Of a DNA stretch of 64,000 nt, positions 24,139 to 35,800 are shown one piece after another. Location of the stretch: contig CALSFV010000259.1 in assembly GCA_943737045.1 (NCBI GenBank), positions 310,001-374,000 on the forward strand, written 5' to 3'. Under the pieces are notes generated by a model. That model saw only the letters and a list, made by a program, of their open reading frames with translations, was not told where the DNA came from and ran no database searches. The stretch comes from Parapristionchus giblindavisi (taxonomy: Eukaryota; Nematoda; Chromadorea; Rhabditida; Diplogasteridae). A program made the position numbers and the translations under genes. Numbering within the stretch: position 1 is the first letter of the stretch; each line of letters starts with the position of its first letter.

Positions 24139-25727
24139 TCACTGATGGCTGGCTCCAGGGAATCGGTCGTCAACAACTCGATGATTATGATGGTTTCCGA
24201 TTCCGTGGTGATGGTGATAGTTAGCCTTGAGATGGTACAACTCTTCCTCCAGACGCTTGATCTCTTCGGCGCACTCGGTGCTTCCCTGATATAGCAATAT
24301 TTACTTAGGTACTTTAACAGGGGAGTGGACAAAATACTACCTCTTCGAATCCTTCCTTATCTCCCTTCGAGTATCCCTCAAGGTAGCCGACTTCCTTTCC
24401 CTTCTCGACAGCCTCAACATTACAATTATTCAATATAAACACGGAGATTAATTGAATAACTGACCTTATCATAATTGTTGTTGTATCCGTCCTTCTTTCC
24501 CTCGGTGTATCCCTTGTAGAGTCCCTTGGTGGCTCCCTTTACCTGAAATACCAAACCGTTGACCGGTACCCAAACATATTGATGATAATGGACCGTACCA
24601 TGCCGGCGAAGTGACCGTGCCAGTATCCGTGGGAAGTGCCAGCCGTGATTCCGTCTTTCTTGCCCTATAACCACTCAACGTCGCACATTTATGATTAATT
24701 TTACAATATGTTCTGGTGGAAAAAATAGTGAAAAAAAAACAATTTTCACTCTGTAATCGTAATGAACTTTTCTTACAGCCTCGAATCCCTCATCGTATCC
24801 GAGTCTCTCGCCTTCAACAAGTCCGGCAGTCTTTCCCTTCTCGAATCCCTGTTCGTATCCAACATCGAATCCCTGAATATTGACTTTCAAGAGCAGACAT
24901 TTCGAAATATGCCTTAACCCTTCCACATGATTTCAAGCTCGTGTTCGGATAAATCTACTGATAATACCTTATTGTAGGCAGCAGAGCAGTTGCACTTCTG
25001 ATGATGATGGTGATGATGATGAGGATAATGGGGGAAGGTGGGAACAATGGGGATTGGTCGGTGGACATGATGGCAGGGACGACGAGGATGGAACTGAAAA
25101 GAAGCTGAACGTATCGCATTTATCAGAAATGAGAAAGAAATGTGTAAAAATGTAACTATCGGAATGATAAAATGAAGTTGTCTTACGGAGTGACCGTGGT
25201 ATCCGTGGTGTCCGTGGTGGACCACATGATGGACAACGGAATGGGTGCCTTGAGTGTGAATAACATGAGGAACAGGATGAGCGCAGGGGACCGATGGGTG
25301 GCCATGAAGACCGAATGCGGTAGATTCGTGACCGTGATCGATGACCTGGAAATATCGCGATAAACCGATTTTGTGGTTATCTAACTTACATCAACGCCAT
25401 GTTCATGGTCGTAGCCGCCGATGTCCTGGAATATTATGACTTTTTAAAACATTCATTGATTTTTTCCAATTTTCCAAGCCATTTTTCTTTTAAAATGTTA
25501 TATTTAATTCGTTTATTTTTGGAATAACCTACGTAAGCACATATTTGGAAATCGATTTTGTCGAGCCAAAGAGTGGAAAATTTTTAAAAATTCAAAATTA
25601 TTTCTGCTGTTGATTAGATTTCCGCATTATATCAAGGTTGTATTTGTTCAAGGTCCATAGCATGACTAACCTGAGTGTAGTGCGCGAAGGAGGTTGCAGC
25701 AAGGGCTAGAAGAACAGCGAACTTCAT
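24139..25727 (-). CDS. Secreted His-rich Gly-X3-repeat protein C
   Basis: Nine exons, all phase 0: 25671-25727, 25390-25425, 25187-25345, 24968-25093, 24777-24872, 24599-24664, 24465-24542, 24341-24412, 24139-24285 (278 residues). Order: signal peptide (MKFAVLLALAATSFA); a His-rich arm (HGHESTAFGLHGHPS, VVHHVVHHGHHGYHGHS, a run of seven His) instead of the acidic arm of A and B; a linker with CNCSAAYNK matching NCKGAYQK of A; 26 tetrads, e.g. GYEQGFEKGKTAGLVEGERL, with Gly replaced by Asn or Ala in two of them; then GSTECAEEIKRLEEELYHLK, a coiled coil preceded by Cys at the same place as in A and B; and a His-rich tail. Rod exons are 32, 22, 26 and 24 codons as in B. The His clusters suggest metal binding or pH-dependent assembly (inference). 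Confidence 0.88.
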
Positions 25728-26856
25728 GGCTCGTTCCTGTATTAAACAATTTCAAGAATTGAACACAGTTGTGGAAGAAATAGAGAAGAACAAATGAATT
25801 GTGATCTTAAATTCATTTGTTCTCCTTTATATAGCGTTCTCGGATGTTTTGACTTAGTCCGAGATGAACTTCTCTACTAATGAACAATTCTTTAACGTTT
25901 TCCAATTGAGCAAGATAGAATCCTTCGTTGATGAGCTCATTTATACTATAGTTCAATGTTTGCATATAAATTGAAATTTCAAAGTTCTTAATTTTTCATC
26001 AATAAATGGGATCTGTAATAGGCTACAATGAAATAGAATGAAGGAAAAAAATAAAGAAGGTGCGAATTATAGAAGAAGGAACCGCTTATCTGACAACTTA
26101 ATATGACGTTAAATTTATAACTTTCAAAAAGTAAGCTGTAATACAATTTGTATATGACAATGGCACATTTTACCAACGAGATCGCTTGAAAATCGACACA
26201 AATAATGAAATTTCAAGTCGAACATAAAATATGAGCTCAGATTCGCCTCGAGACGTAATCTGCGATATTGAACAATTGTATGCTTGCCGAGAGTCTGTTG
26301 GATTTTCGCATAAACTTCCGCATTTTCTGTGGAAGTTTTCAAATCTTTCTCTAGTGCCGCTGGGTTAACTACGATGCAAGTCTATGTCAAATGCTCATTT
26401 ATTTGTTTCATATTAAGTTTTTTTTAAATATTAATAGATCCATAAGTATACATGCACATTAAATGCAAAATTATATAATGGTATGAGTTAGGTAATATTG
26501 TTCCTTATGGTGTTTCGGCCGCTATATCTAGACCGCATAATGACCATTGGGTATTATAATGAATATAATTCTAGGAATATTGTTTAATATCTCTTCACAT
26601 AAGCAGTCAAATATTCGAACCTCCAGAACATTCCTGAATACAGAACAATCCATTCATTCTTCTCATTGGGATTCTTCCTAATTCTAGAGTGGTCGTCTCA
26701 CTATTCATTTCTCCTTCTTCTCATTTCTCTCTTCATATGTCTTCCTCTGCTCTTCCATCTCTTTACTCATTTATCTCATTCCCCTCAATTATCATTCTTC
26801 TTCAGTCGTAGAATAAGGAACCGTGACAGGAATTCGTCGAATACTCCGCCCCTTTG
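25728..26856. other. Intergenic between divergent genes
   Basis: Shared upstream region of gene C (minus) and the small membrane-protein gene at 26857 (plus). TATATAAAG on the minus strand (plus 25829-25837) is TATA-like for gene C. A pyrimidine-rich tract at 26660-26810 precedes the plus-strand gene. TTATGGTGTTTCGGCCGC at about 26509 has a diverged copy in the next gene's first intron at about 27897. Confidence 0.45.
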
Positions 26857-28599
26857 ATGGCCTATCCAGCCATGGTATCTACCGTACCTGCCGCGGATTC
26901 ATTCTTTCTTATGGAAGGTGAGAGATCAGCTGTTATGATCAACCCTATGAGAGGTATTCTTCAATTCATGAACTTAGTTTGTCCCAGTTGGTAAAATAAA
27001 ATTTTCTTGTCCGCGTCGAAATGTTTAATATTCGCAATGTAACTGCGTAAACAGATGAAGGGATAGAAGATAAATTAATTGATTTTATCTACCTTATGCG
27101 CATTAATTGATCCATATTGGACAGTGAGGAAGCAACCCTAGTCAGTTTCTGAATTTTTTAATGGAGTTACTTTCCATATGTACCCGTTTGACGGGGTCTC
27201 TCTATCTTGCTCCTCTCTAAACATAGAAATTCATTGTGGCTCTGGGTGGTTCTCTGGTACCAAATAAACAATTGTATTTTATATGGTAATGACATGTTCA
27301 TCATTATCTGTGTGATAAATCAGTATCGTTTTCAAATCTATCGTAAAATCGTTTAGTTGAAACATATCTGGAACATGCTATAATATATTGAAAAATGCAT
27401 TCAAGGCACACTTAAGTTAATTTTGCTCTCCGCATTGGCAATACTCTCTCGCATACAAAGAAAGCGAGAGAGCATTGCCAGGGCGGATAGTTTCAGATTA
27501 GCTAGGTGTAGGGTTGCCGGTTCGAATTCGAATTCGAAGAATTCGCACCCCTTTCCCATCTCTCATCCTCTCTCCCCTTTCCCTTCAAGGAATCGCACAC
27601 ATCTGCCAGACGGAACGAATAGTTCGGGACAGACCGAATTATTCGGTCTGTCCCGAACTATTCGTGTCGAATTCTTCGAAGGGAAGGGGAGAGAGGGCGC
27701 GTCTCAAACGAATTGCCGAGAGAGAAGGGAAGCGATTGACAAAGGGCACGAATTATTCGCGCTCGTTCCTGCAACACTAGCCTAGGGGTGTCACTTTAAT
27801 TATAATTAAATTAATTATACTAATAGAAGTACAAGTATAGGTTTGCATGAACTAAATGTTAAATGTTTTAATATATTGGTTAGCTAATAAAGTGCCCTAT
27901 GGTGTTTCGACCGCGACGTAATATATGATTTGAGGAAATCGTCCAATCTTCTACGGAAGTGGAATGCCCCCTTCTAACCTGAATCATCCACAAATCGCTG
28001 AATGTATATAACTTTTAATGATTTTAAAACTCAAAAAAAAGAAAAAAAGAGAGTGATTATTGACAAACCATTCGGATTGTGCGCAAAGACCAATCAAATT
28101 ATCACGGTTACTCATTGAGTCTTTATAAAACAGTAATTTCTTGCTTCACTCAATAATCGATGTATCTCTCCAGCCTTCCCCGTGGTGGCGACCACACTCT
28201 TTCTCATCTGTGTTGGTGCTATTCTCAGTGTGGTCATCGCCCTCTTCTGTATCTGTGGACATGCACTCTCCGGAAGTGCGAAGAATGGGGGCAATGAGTG
28301 AGTGTCTATTACCAATTTTTTTCATTCGCTGTTTTTTCCAACCACGAAAATCAGTTAGTGCTAAAATAAGGTGCAATTCTTCTATCCTCTGATCATCTTT
28401 TTTGCATTCGAGACGTTCAAACTTCTCATCATTTCTTTATCTGCTCATCATCGTCATTTATGGAACAGAATTTTGCATTATCATTTGCAGAAATTGTGAG
28501 TATGATGAGCTAGAGCTGCCTCCATTCGAACTTCCCATCATCATAGCCGATCATGCAACATCACGAACGAATGAACAAGATTCCGGAATATTAGAATGA
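26857..28599 (+). CDS. Small single-pass membrane protein, 97 residues
   Basis: Three exons: 26857-26917, 28174-28297, 28491-28599, with introns in phase 1 and phase 2. The sequence starts MAYPAMVSTVPAADSFFLME, has one hydrophobic helix (VVATTLFLICVGAILSVVIA then LFCICGHAL) at about residues 22-50, and ends in an acidic tail (NCEYDELELPPFELP). No cleavable signal peptide is evident, so a type III-like or tail-facing orientation is likely. CFCICG-like cysteines near the membrane could be palmitoylated (inference). Family not recognised. The gene at 30830 has the same size, the same exon phases and one central helix, suggesting a tandem pair. The first intron holds a foldback element. A Ser-rich open stretch near 29435-29510 might be an alternative last exon. 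Confidence 0.7.
27440..27790. mobile_element. Foldback element with a perfect central hairpin
   Basis: Imperfect inverted repeats converge on a perfect hairpin at about 27619-27665, where AATAGTTCGGGACAGACCGA is followed after a few bases by its exact complement. Outside it, GAATTCGAAGAATTCG is matched by CGAATTCTTCGAAG, then CTTTCCC by GGGAAGG, and outward CTAGGTGTAGGGTTGC by GCAACACTAGCCTAGG. No coding sequence. It lies within intron 1 of the membrane-protein gene and would form a long hairpin in the pre-mRNA. Confidence 0.75.
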
Positions 28600-30829
28600 G
28601 ATTAATAAAATTCCTTGATTCCGCCCAAATGACATTAAATTCTGCAATCATTCTTCTTAAACTGTACCCCTAGAATACCGTACTCTGTTTTTCGAAAGAA
28701 CGAATTGATAGAATGAAAAAGTAATCAATAATATTTAATTTTGATCCTCTTTTCATTGAACGTTGTCTTGTTCAAAAAATGAATGGAAATTGTCTAATCC
28801 GTTACATCCGCAAGTCTCGAAATAGATTTTTAATTTCTATTGACTATAAAGTACTATCTATATCTCTTTTCGAATGAATTCATATGGGCCGAACGCGTTT
28901 TTTCGTACCTTAGAGATCAATCTCTGTGATGTATATCACATACCGATATTACTGTCAGTTCGCAAAACGAAATGCATTCTAGGGAATCGTAATTACTATC
29001 TGGTGATTTGTAATTCGCGCGGACTTCTTATGGATAGAGTATAGTCCATCTAAAAAATCCCTTAATAATCCATGCAGTTCCGTCATTTATGTCATTTGCG
29101 TCGCAAATAATTCTTGCTATTTCTTTTCTTTTCATAGTGCTCGTTCAAATTAGAAAGGATGGCTTCCCTTCAAGAAACCGTCTGATGGGAAAAGGGTATT
29201 AAAGAAATTGAAAAGTATGTTTTTTTTCGTTTCCCCTCTAACAACTCTATCTAGCCAACAACGACGGTGATATCTGATAGTGATGTACCGAGAAGATCAA
29301 TTTCTATTTCGTATTGTTTTTCTTTTTATATAAAATATACTGTTCACTAATTATTTAGTAGTCTAGTAAAGATGTATTTTATTTTCATTTGCAATTTGTA
29401 AACCTGAAAAGCACATAGTTCATTATAGTATTCCAAGTCTCCTTGTCACCGTCTCAGTCCTCTTCGGACTTGTCGCACGACTCGCCGCTATGGACCCTAT
29501 ATGCATATTCTTGAGATTATGTTCATTTAATGATGGCACTGAAGAGGAGTGGCTTTGGAGCTCGTGCATCTGGATATAGATATTTCATACTTGAAGTAGT
29601 GTACCAAATAAAATATTTTCTTTATCATGGTCTACTTCGATTTCGCTTCCATCGAGTGGTTCATCAACACCAGTTCAGTCCACCCAAACACATCAGTAAC
29701 CACGAAGATATCCATGAAGATTTTTCCACTACGGTTTAATCAGAATAGTGCGACACTGATTTTGATAAATATGTTATGCATTATACTATATTATTGCGAG
29801 GAACATAAAAACATCAATAATATGCACATCTTTACTCACAAGGAACCAATAACATTGTTCTTCTCGAGATATGGTATTGTTTCGTATCGTATGTATGATC
29901 TCAGATTAGATATGCGATCGCACCCGTGGATTCTTCTATGATGGATGGCCTCTCAGATCTTCCTTCCTAACTTATCTTCACCCAATTTCCTCCCTGCTTC
30001 TTCCCTTCTTTGTTCATCTTCTTCTTCATCATTTGTGTAATGGACCTTATTTCTTGCACCATCCCAAAGCTCATTCATCGTGTCATTCCATTCATTCTCT
30101 TCTCTTCTTGTAAGATATTATACATGTAGGTGAAGTGAGCCGAACACATTTTTGAAAACAACAACACCAACATGATAAAGGCATAATGTGATATTTCAGA
30201 TAATTGTTTAAATATAGTATACTGTGTAATGAGTAATTATATGTGTATATACTTAGAAATGTTAAATGATATTTCTTCTTGAATAACAACAAAGTGCATA
30301 ATCATCTAATCAGTTTGTTTATTGCACCTCGTCTATGCTACATAGTGCTCAAGTTCCAACTTTGCCAATTAGCTCGACTCAATGTATCTAGATTCAGATT
30401 ACCCTTACGCTTTGTAGACATAAAGGACTTAATCTATTATAAGCATAAAAAAATTCCTGTTATTCGATTCCATGAACTTTAAAATCTTACGAAAAGTGCA
30501 CAAGATTCTCCATACTCCAGAGTCATGTTTTTGGCACAAAAATGATAACGTCATCATCATTGTATCAGGAAAACCACAAGTATAATTATATATTCTATCC
30601 TCGTGATGATATTTATGCGCTATGTGTGATACGTAAGGACCTTAAAGATCCGTGGCTCCGATATAATAGAGAATAGAAGGGTACAAGAACGGGACGAGAA
30701 GATGAATGAGATGGACTAGGTTAGAATAGATTCGTAGGAGGTAGAGGAAATAGGACAAAAAGGATCTCGAGTGGGAGGAGCCTCCTTCTTATATCTCATC
30801 CTTATATAGTACATATACAGTTGGAGTGC
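28600..30829. other. Intergenic, nothing firmly recognised
   Basis: AT-rich DNA between the two small membrane-protein genes. At 29435-29510 a plus-strand stretch after a TATAG acceptor encodes a Ser-rich peptide (SLSPSQSSSDLSHDSPLW) ending at a stop; it could be an unassigned terminal exon. The rest shows no supported exon. Confidence 0.4.
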
Positions 30830-32141
30830 ATGGACTCCACACCTCTTATGTCTGCTGAGTTCAAGGATGATACTGAACCGGAAGAAGGTATAATATTCAT
30901 TATTCAATTAAATTTCTAGGTGTTCATTGTTGCTACTTTTTTTTCAAATTCGCAATCATATTGATCATATGGCAAGATTCTTTGAAAATTTTTTTTAATA
31001 ATAGTGAACACACAGTGTTTTTCCATTTTTTGAGTAGTTGAACAAAGTTATCTTATTTGGCCATATCAATATTGTGATAGCGTAGCTTATTAACGCCTCA
31101 TGACGTGAATTCCTTTGAATATTGAAATCTAGTACATTTTTAAGTTAATAAGGTTTTCTCTAAATAATGTCGCCATGGTGAATTTTGAGATGGATGAGAT
31201 ATAAGTTTTATCAAAGCATATTATAGTTAATGCAGAATATATACAGAATAGATCAAAACTGTAATCACTAGAACAGACATAATTATTTCGGCCCTATTAA
31301 TTACACGGAAAGAGTAGTTTAAGGTCATACTGAACATATGGATATGTTTAGGTTCAGTATTTTTCGAATATGTGGGTTTCAGACAATACTTTCAGTGGAC
31401 GACCTAATTCTCTATGTCCTAGCCGCCATCGTGTGTTTCTGTGTCGTCTTCGGTTTCATCTGTCTTGTGGCCTATCTCGGTCACCACTACGCACACGAGT
31501 ACGAACGACGTCAATTTCACGAAGAATCTCCTGAGTATGATTCATTATTACATTAAATTAGAAGAAAATATTAAATTAAAATAAATTAAATTAAAAATTG
31601 AATTACATTTCTTTGTTTATGATATTCTTTTGCTGTAGTTGAAAGACGACTGATCAGGTTAAATTAGTTACACATATAGGTAACTGTAGCAGGCTAATAT
31701 AGCCAAATGGCTACGATGATTAATTCATTGCCGCAGCCAGATATCAAAATAGTATATGAAATAAGTATTAATAGACTCAGCTTTCTTTCTCTTTGCAGAA
31801 AAAGCCTAACTTTTCCATAATTAAAAGTAAAATAGAATATTTTATTCCTTACTTGGATACTTTTTCTGCGTAATAAGGGAACGGCCGTTCGATAAAAACG
31901 TGATTTTCATCCGACATGATAGGCGATTGTGTTTCATTGAGATTATGTGAGTGAAAAAGTGGGCGGAGCATGACAAGTTTTATAGAATTACAGCGTGATT
32001 CGTCGCTACAAGATGATAAAGCTGCTTCATCGTCGACGAGCTATGGAACATTCACTTCGGCTAGCCATGGGCAAGACCAGAGGTCTTAAGATCAGTCCAG
32101 TACAGACCCCATTGACACAACCAAAACATTTCCCCCCGTAA
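30830..32141 (+). CDS. Small single-pass membrane protein, tandem partner
   Basis: Exon 1 (30830-30887) encodes MDSTPLMSAEFKDDTEPEE and ends in phase 1. Exon 2 (31396 onward) encodes one helix (LILYVLAAIVCFCVVFGFIC LVAYLG) and HHYAHEYERRQFHEES. Two endings are possible. Read through, exon 2 stops at 31556 (SPEYDSLLH, 72 residues) with AATAAA-like sequence soon after. If the GTATGA within it is a phase-2 donor, an exon at 31994-32141 follows in frame, adding VIRRYKMIKLLHRRRAMEHS and a TPLTQPKHFPP tail (about 114 residues). The second model gives the same phase 1/phase 2 intron pattern as the gene at 26857. Family not recognised. Confidence 0.6.
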
Positions 32142-32841
32142 CTGATTATTAACCCCGCTCACTCTTCTCTCCGTAAGCCAAATTTCATCTCAATCTCTGA
32201 TTTGTGCGTTTCGATGTTGAACAAAGTTGATAGTGATATTTATTGAATTTACACAGTAATCAGCGCCTAAGTGGTGAAAATTCGGTAAGAAATAAGGGAA
32301 AAAACAAAAGTAAGGCTGATAGCCGTGACGAGAGGTGAATGAAGCGGGAAAGATTCGCGGGACAATGACAGAATCGACAAATATATCTACACAAGTCTCT
32401 AAGATAACTATAAAAAAGTAGAGTAAAGGCAAATACAAAGATTTTATATTATGAAATCTATTGTGCTTCTCTTTTGCAAAAAAAAACAAGCTAATCATAC
32501 TGAACCTGTTGAGGAAAATATTCAAAGAAATACAAATACACTATAGGCGGTGCTACACACAATATGATAGAACTAATCGACTAAACGGTCATGGTTTCGT
32601 TGATCAAAGGCAATTCAATTACATTCATAAGTCTACCGATAGAAAAAAAAAACATAAAATATACACACCCTAAAACTGCAACCAGGTCCCGGATGCAAAA
32701 CAAACAAAAAAATCAGCAGTGAATAATATAATGAACAGTCGACTTCAGTGCTGATTACTATGTTTCTAATGTGGTATATGAACGATTAAAGAGAACTACT
32801 ATCTGGACTTTCGAGATTAGAAAATACAAGTGCATATAATC
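32142..32841. other. Intergenic between convergent genes
   Basis: AT-rich interval between the 3' ends of the small membrane-protein gene and the RING-ligase gene. Nothing recognised. Confidence 0.5.
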
Positions 32842-35800
32842 TTAATAAATTCGGATCGTCTTGCATGTGGATGCATTGAAGAAGCTCGAATCTTGCTCCT
32901 CAACCTGGAAATTTTTACAGTTAATAAATTATTGCAACCGGTAAGAAATTCGAAGCCATTTAGATTTGATACAAACAATTTTTATTTATGCACTATAGGT
33001 TACGCTAATATTGAATTATTGAATAATCGAGTTGTTGTGATTATATATTCAGTACTGATATAATCTCCATTAACGTATTTGAGTATTGATTATCTAATAC
33101 TTACATGTGCCCTGCACATTGGACAAGTGTGCTTCTCATCCAGCCACTTCTCCGCACATTCCTCACAGAAGATGTGGTTACACAACAACTGCAATTATTG
33201 AATCAATTTACGATTTATTTAGCATAGGATAGATTTCTGTTTGATTGTTCGTAACCGCTTTTTTAAAACTATATTTTCATCTTTCTTTTCTTCACAGAAA
33301 ATGTAGACTTTGCTGTAAACTTTTATAATTTTAAGAAAACTATCATTTTTCGCGCCTGCAAAAAAAACCGGCTGAATTGACATCTGTTGTTTATATAATA
33401 CCTTGATAGGGCATCGCATATTCTCGTAGCAAATGGAACATTTTGGATCCTTGGCGATCTCTTCCTGAGTGGGAGGAACTCCGTACGAGACCAGATTGAG
33501 TAGCGAGAAGAAGCTTCTATACAAGAGTCGAGAACATCCGAAAATCTCCTTCAGCTGCAAAACATCGATTGTTTAACACTATATCGATCACGTAAAGGTC
33601 ATGCAAGAATAACATGAAGGCACGTTCTCTGTTGATTTTAAGAAAAATTATAACAGCATCGATTTTTTCAATTTCAAACCATGAAGCATAAATAAAGTAC
33701 GTGTCAATAAGCTCTAACCTTGAGGAAGACATAGATACCGGCGAGTACAAGATCAACGAAGGGAGTGTTCTCAGTGAGTGAGCCACGATGAATCTGTTCA
33801 CCAGTCTCAGTCAATGGAGAAGGACCGAAGAAGTACCTGAAATGTGGAAATATGAGATCATTTACAAAACAAATCAATAATTTCCAGATGATCATATTTT
33901 AGTTACCAAAGTATCACATTCGATTACATGTTTATCACTATTTTCTTTCTCATGATCACCCAAATGCTCACTTTATTATGCAATCAATACAAATATGTAA
34001 GCTCACATAATCCACCAGGGTGCTGCAATGGCCGCACGGTACATTTGCGAGCCGTACTCCAGAAACTGGGAAAGACGACGTCGTCGCTTCAGGACCATTG
34101 TACGTGCGGGAAGAGATACCAACTGAACAATGAACATTATTATAAAACTCAATGATCATTATTGTGAACATACAAGTGTAAATAACTTCACTTACAAGTC
34201 CTTTTAGGGTGACGGTGAGATGTTTCGCAGCGAGATCAGTCATTATAACATAGTAGAGAGTGACCAGACAGTTTTGATACCTACAATCGAGATAAATAAG
34301 AGTTGCTTTTCACTATTCACGATTTTGTCAGATTTCCCTTTAAATGTCATCTTTCACGATTTTGGGAAAATTCACCCCATAGACTTTCATGGATTGTTCA
34401 CTAAATAAAACCCCAGTAGAATATCATATAAGTGATCAATGACGTAAATGTGAACTGAACATCAAAGATCAAAGAACACCCACATTTGGAACTGCATCGT
34501 TAATCCGTCAAGGATTGGTTGAAGGCTCAGTCCAATAATATAGACGATCGATAGATAATGACCAGCAATGGCGAAAAGTGCAATGAATATTGATCCACGT
34601 TGGTTGGAAGCAATGGAAGTAACGTGCTGAAAATATTAGTTGTTTCGTTTTCATTATTATAATTATAGCCATTCATTGTTAGCGAAAAATGTTGAATGGA
34701 CTATTGCAGGGATGCGCATGCAAGACAAAATTATCAATCGATTGTTTTTAAACCTAGCTTTGCTTGTTTGAATGCGAACCGAATGAATTGATTTCAATTA
34801 CACTATTCTTTATGCCTCGTGATAAACAATGCGAGTAATGTACCTTATCAGCAAGAAGAAAGACTATGTATCCTACTACGGTTGAGAATATCGCTGCACG
34901 CTTCTCGAAACACAACTTGAACAGGAAGAGAAGGGCGAACGGCAGAAACGCCGAGAACATATATGCAACCTAAAATATAATTAATTACACCATACCATAA
35001 TGATTGGTATGTTACAAAAATTTCAGTATTTTCGCAGTAGTCATCGAAAAGATGCCTAATGAAATCGGAATATCAATCGATCGTTTCGAAGCATCGAGCA
35101 ACCTTACATCAAAAGATACAAAACTACCGTACCACAGCGCATCGATACCTTATCCTATCAGCGTTAAGACTGACGGAAGCAGTAATGTAGCTATCCATAT
35201 CTCGATGACTCTCACAACAACGACAATCGTCACTCGATTCACAATTATAATTACCCTTTGTCTCTCGCCCCTCCATCTATCCGACAGAAACTTCTCCCAT
35301 TAATTACTATGGAGAAGGCACTCATTATATCGACTTCAATTCTAAAATAGCAGGCACTTTTAAAAAACCCATATACGAAATTCCTTAAGCTTAGCTGATT
35401 GTCCCCACTAAGGTCAAACTCCGCTTTCTTAGTCAAGGAGGTAAGAATAACTTATATTACTTTTAAATGTTCCTAATAGTATCATTTGCCGGATCATTTC
35501 AATATTTTATTTATATAACTTCGAACTTTAACACCGTACTTTAAAAATACCGATAAATTTAGCATATTTGTTTTATTTAGAAACTCTTACCGTTTGGGCA
35601 TTTCTGTTCTGCCTCAATGCTAGTCGGAGTCGAGTGAATTCACGCCGCAACAATTCAGGCGTTGACTCCACATTGTTGTCATTGGGACGTCGGCGACCAT
35701 TCTGAATGTTCTATTGTATTAATTTTCTTTGCCACTATTTATGCGTTACGCGAGATTACGCACTAATTTTGTACCATATTCATAATAGCCTAGACCATGG

